Assembly: GCA_013152075.1 (NCBI GenBank)
Contig: JAADHD010000140.1
Coordinates: 1 to 6,247, forward strand
Direction: 5' to 3'
DNA length: 6,247 nucleotides
DNA from: Verrucomicrobiota bacterium
Lineage (GTDB): Bacteria > Verrucomicrobiota > Verrucomicrobiia > Verrucomicrobiales > DEV007
In this document: one piece after another, positions 4,772 to 6,247 of the stretch
Layout of the letters: each line of letters starts with the position of its first letter
Numbering within the stretch: position 1 is the stretch's first letter
Notes under the pieces: generated by a model
Seen by the model: only the letters and a program-made list of their open reading frames with translations
What the model was told of the DNA's origin: nothing
The model's database searches: none
Translations under genes and position numbers: made by a program

Positions 4772-6247
4772 ATGAAATTCCACCCCATCCTCTACGCCGT
4801 CCTTTTTCACACCTTCTGCCTCAACGCAAACGCCAAAGATCACCCCGCGCCCTTCTCTCCCCAACACCGCCTCACCATGGCCGAATACGCAGGCACCCTG
4901 CGACTGTGGGAAAAACAACACCCGCAGTGGGTCACAGTGGAATCCCGTGGCATCAGTGGACAAAATATGCCGGTCTATTTACTCAAGATCACCGACAGCT
5001 CAGTGCCTGACACCGATAAACAGATCTGCTTGGTCACCACCCTGCACTGTGGCCCCGAGCGAACCGGAACCACTGGCGCCCTTGCTTTCGCCGAATGGAT
5101 GCTCAGCGATGATACGCTCGCCGCAGAAACCCGTCGTCGTCAAATTATTCTCATTATGCCAATCATCAATCCGCTGTCGATGTTTTTCACCGATCGCTTT
5201 CGCAATGAATACGGTGTGGACCCTTATACCGGATCCGGTCCCAAAGGCAAGGTCTGGGACATCAAAACGTTGACTGTCAAGCAGCCGGAACTCGCTCCTG
5301 AATTGATGGCATTTGTTTCAGTCGTCGATGAATACCAACCGGAAGTCCACGCCGACTTCCATGGCACCGGACTGCAAGAATACGCTCCTGATCAACTCGG
5401 CACCCGGCAAACTTATCACGGCCAAATCATGACCGAAGTCACCGGCGGTGCCTATTCCAACTACGCCCTGCGTCCCTGGGACTGGCGTGTGACCGAAGCC
5501 ATGATCGCATCCGGCAATGCCGCAGGTTTCCCCTCGGACCGTTTTGAAGCGGACGCGCAACGCACTTTCTGGGGGCCTGAGCTGGCTCCCTTGGGACAAA
5601 AACTCTGGCATGGTCGACCTCAGTTTTACTCTGCCCACTACGCTTACGCCAAATACCACACCCTGATTATCACCCAGGAAGTGGCCTGGGAGCAAAGCGT
5701 GATTGAACGCATGAAGGGTCTGCTGCGCATCGGCAATCAAGTCTGGAATGACGAACGCCAAGCCAGTTACCCAGTCAACCGAATGAAACATCTTATTGGT
5801 CATTTTGTCACCGCTTATGGAAACAGCGCCAGCGAGCGTCGCAAGAGCCGGATCGAGCTGTGGTCGAAGCAAAAAAGTCTGGCACTCGGTTTTATGTACC
5901 CGCAAACCGATGGACGTGAAAGTCTGGTCTGCGCCACAACGGCCGCAGCAAAAAAAATCGTCGCAGTCCATGATCTTGACGAGCTGCACGCGAATCTAAA
6001 AACACAATTCTCCGCTAATGCCGCGAATATCAAAAACTTCATCCAAGCCGGACCCGAAATCAAACTGGCGATAGGAACACCCAATGCCAAGTTGCTCGCA
6101 GCAAAGGAAAGCGATGATGTAAAATTCGAAAACGGTGTCAGCTTTCGCCTGCGTCTGCCTTATCAAAAACCGAGCAACATAAAAGTCCAACTCAATGGCC
6201 AGACCCTGAAAACCAGCGCCAATGACGGATACGAAAGCTGGCTCGCT
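4772..6247 (+). CDS. exported M14-like metallopeptidase (3' end outside window)
   Basis: An open frame of 492 codons from ATG 4772 to the window edge, with no stop. A signal peptide is likely: a short hydrophobic stretch PILYAVLFHTFCL (5-17) and ANA cleavage after residue 21. The body matches the zinc carboxypeptidase (M14) fold. LHCGPERTG (91-99) is the first zinc motif, MPIINP (129-134) the strand before the substrate loop, RNEYGVD (144-150) the RxNxxGVD-like segment, DFHGTG (195-200) carries the third ligand His197, and ITQEVAWE (300-307) the likely catalytic Glu303. Two things are odd: the first motif is HxxxE (His92, Glu96) rather than HxxE, and the Asn-Arg pair that normally follows GVD and binds the substrate carboxylate is replaced by PYTG. 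It may therefore be an M14-like hydrolase of another amide or ester rather than a true carboxypeptidase. From about residue 430 a beta-rich C-terminal domain begins. It lies 60 bp after the propeller gene, so co-transcription is likely. Confidence 0.8.
   Translation, partial: MKFHPILYAVLFHTFCLNANAKDHPAPFSPQHRLTMAEYAGTLRLWEKQHPQWVTVESRGISGQNMPVYLLKITDSSVPDTDKQICLVTTLHCGPERTGTTGALAFAEWMLSDDTLAAETRRRQIILIMPIINPLSMFFTDRFRNEYGVDPYTGSGPKGKVWDIKTLTVKQPELAPELMAFVSVVDEYQPEVHADFHGTGLQEYAPDQLGTRQTYHGQIMTEVTGGAYSNYALRPWDWRVTEAMIASGNAAGFPSDRFEADAQRTFWGPELAPLGQKLWHGRPQFYSAHYAYAKYHTLIITQEVAWEQSVIERMKGLLRIGNQVWNDERQASYPVNRMKHLIGHFVTAYGNSASERRKSRIELWSKQKSLALGFMYPQTDGRESLVCATTAAAKKIVAVHDLDELHANLKTQFSANAANIKNFIQAGPEIKLAIGTPNAKLLAAKESDDVKFENGVSFRLRLPYQKPSNIKVQLNGQTLKTSANDGYESWLA

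Overview
The window carries five protein-coding genes of moderate GC content: one on the minus strand at the left, and four head-to-tail on the plus strand. The style points to a heterotrophic Verrucomicrobiota or a related PVC-group bacterium. The grounds are a GntR-type regulator with a LacI-like sensor, a PhyH dioxygenase next to an RraA-like protein, secreted propeller-type glycosidase-like and M14-like enzymes, short heptamer and GGATxxACA-type intergenic repeats, and no Shine-Dalgarno sequences. This assignment is inference from gene families and repeat style, not from a marker gene.

Left part (1-281): non-coding, repeat-rich DNA. It holds a REP-like palindromic element with two GCGAAGC cores and a 7-bp tandem repeat that ends about 20 bp past the regulator's stop codon. 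Next (282-1370 or 1406, minus strand) is a transcription regulator with an N-terminal GntR winged helix and a C-terminal LacI-type ligand-binding domain. Between it and the plus-strand genes lies a perfect 23-bp palindrome, the likely operator, flanked by candidate divergent promoters. This predicts that the regulator controls both itself and the plus-strand genes.

Plus strand: (1) a phytanoyl-CoA-dioxygenase-like (PhyH) Fe(II)/2-oxoglutarate oxygenase at 1439-2193, whose reading frame is broken by what looks like one missing T in a T-run near 1657-1660; (2) an RraA-like / HMG-aldolase-fold protein at 2247-3017; (3) a signal-peptide-bearing beta-propeller protein of glycosidase type with a C-terminal beta-rich tail at 3146-4711; (4) a signal-peptide-bearing M14-like metallopeptidase at 4772 that runs off the right edge. 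A large imperfect inverted repeat (3033-3120) separates the two cytoplasmic genes from the two exported ones.

A reasonable reading is a ligand-responsive catabolic locus. Exported enzymes would release or trim a substrate outside the cytoplasm, and the oxygenase and RraA-like protein would process an oxidised acid inside. The substrate cannot be told from the sequence. The points most worth checking are the broken oxygenase, the operator palindrome, the unusual zinc motif and missing carboxylate-binding pair in the M14-like protein, and the long inverted repeat.
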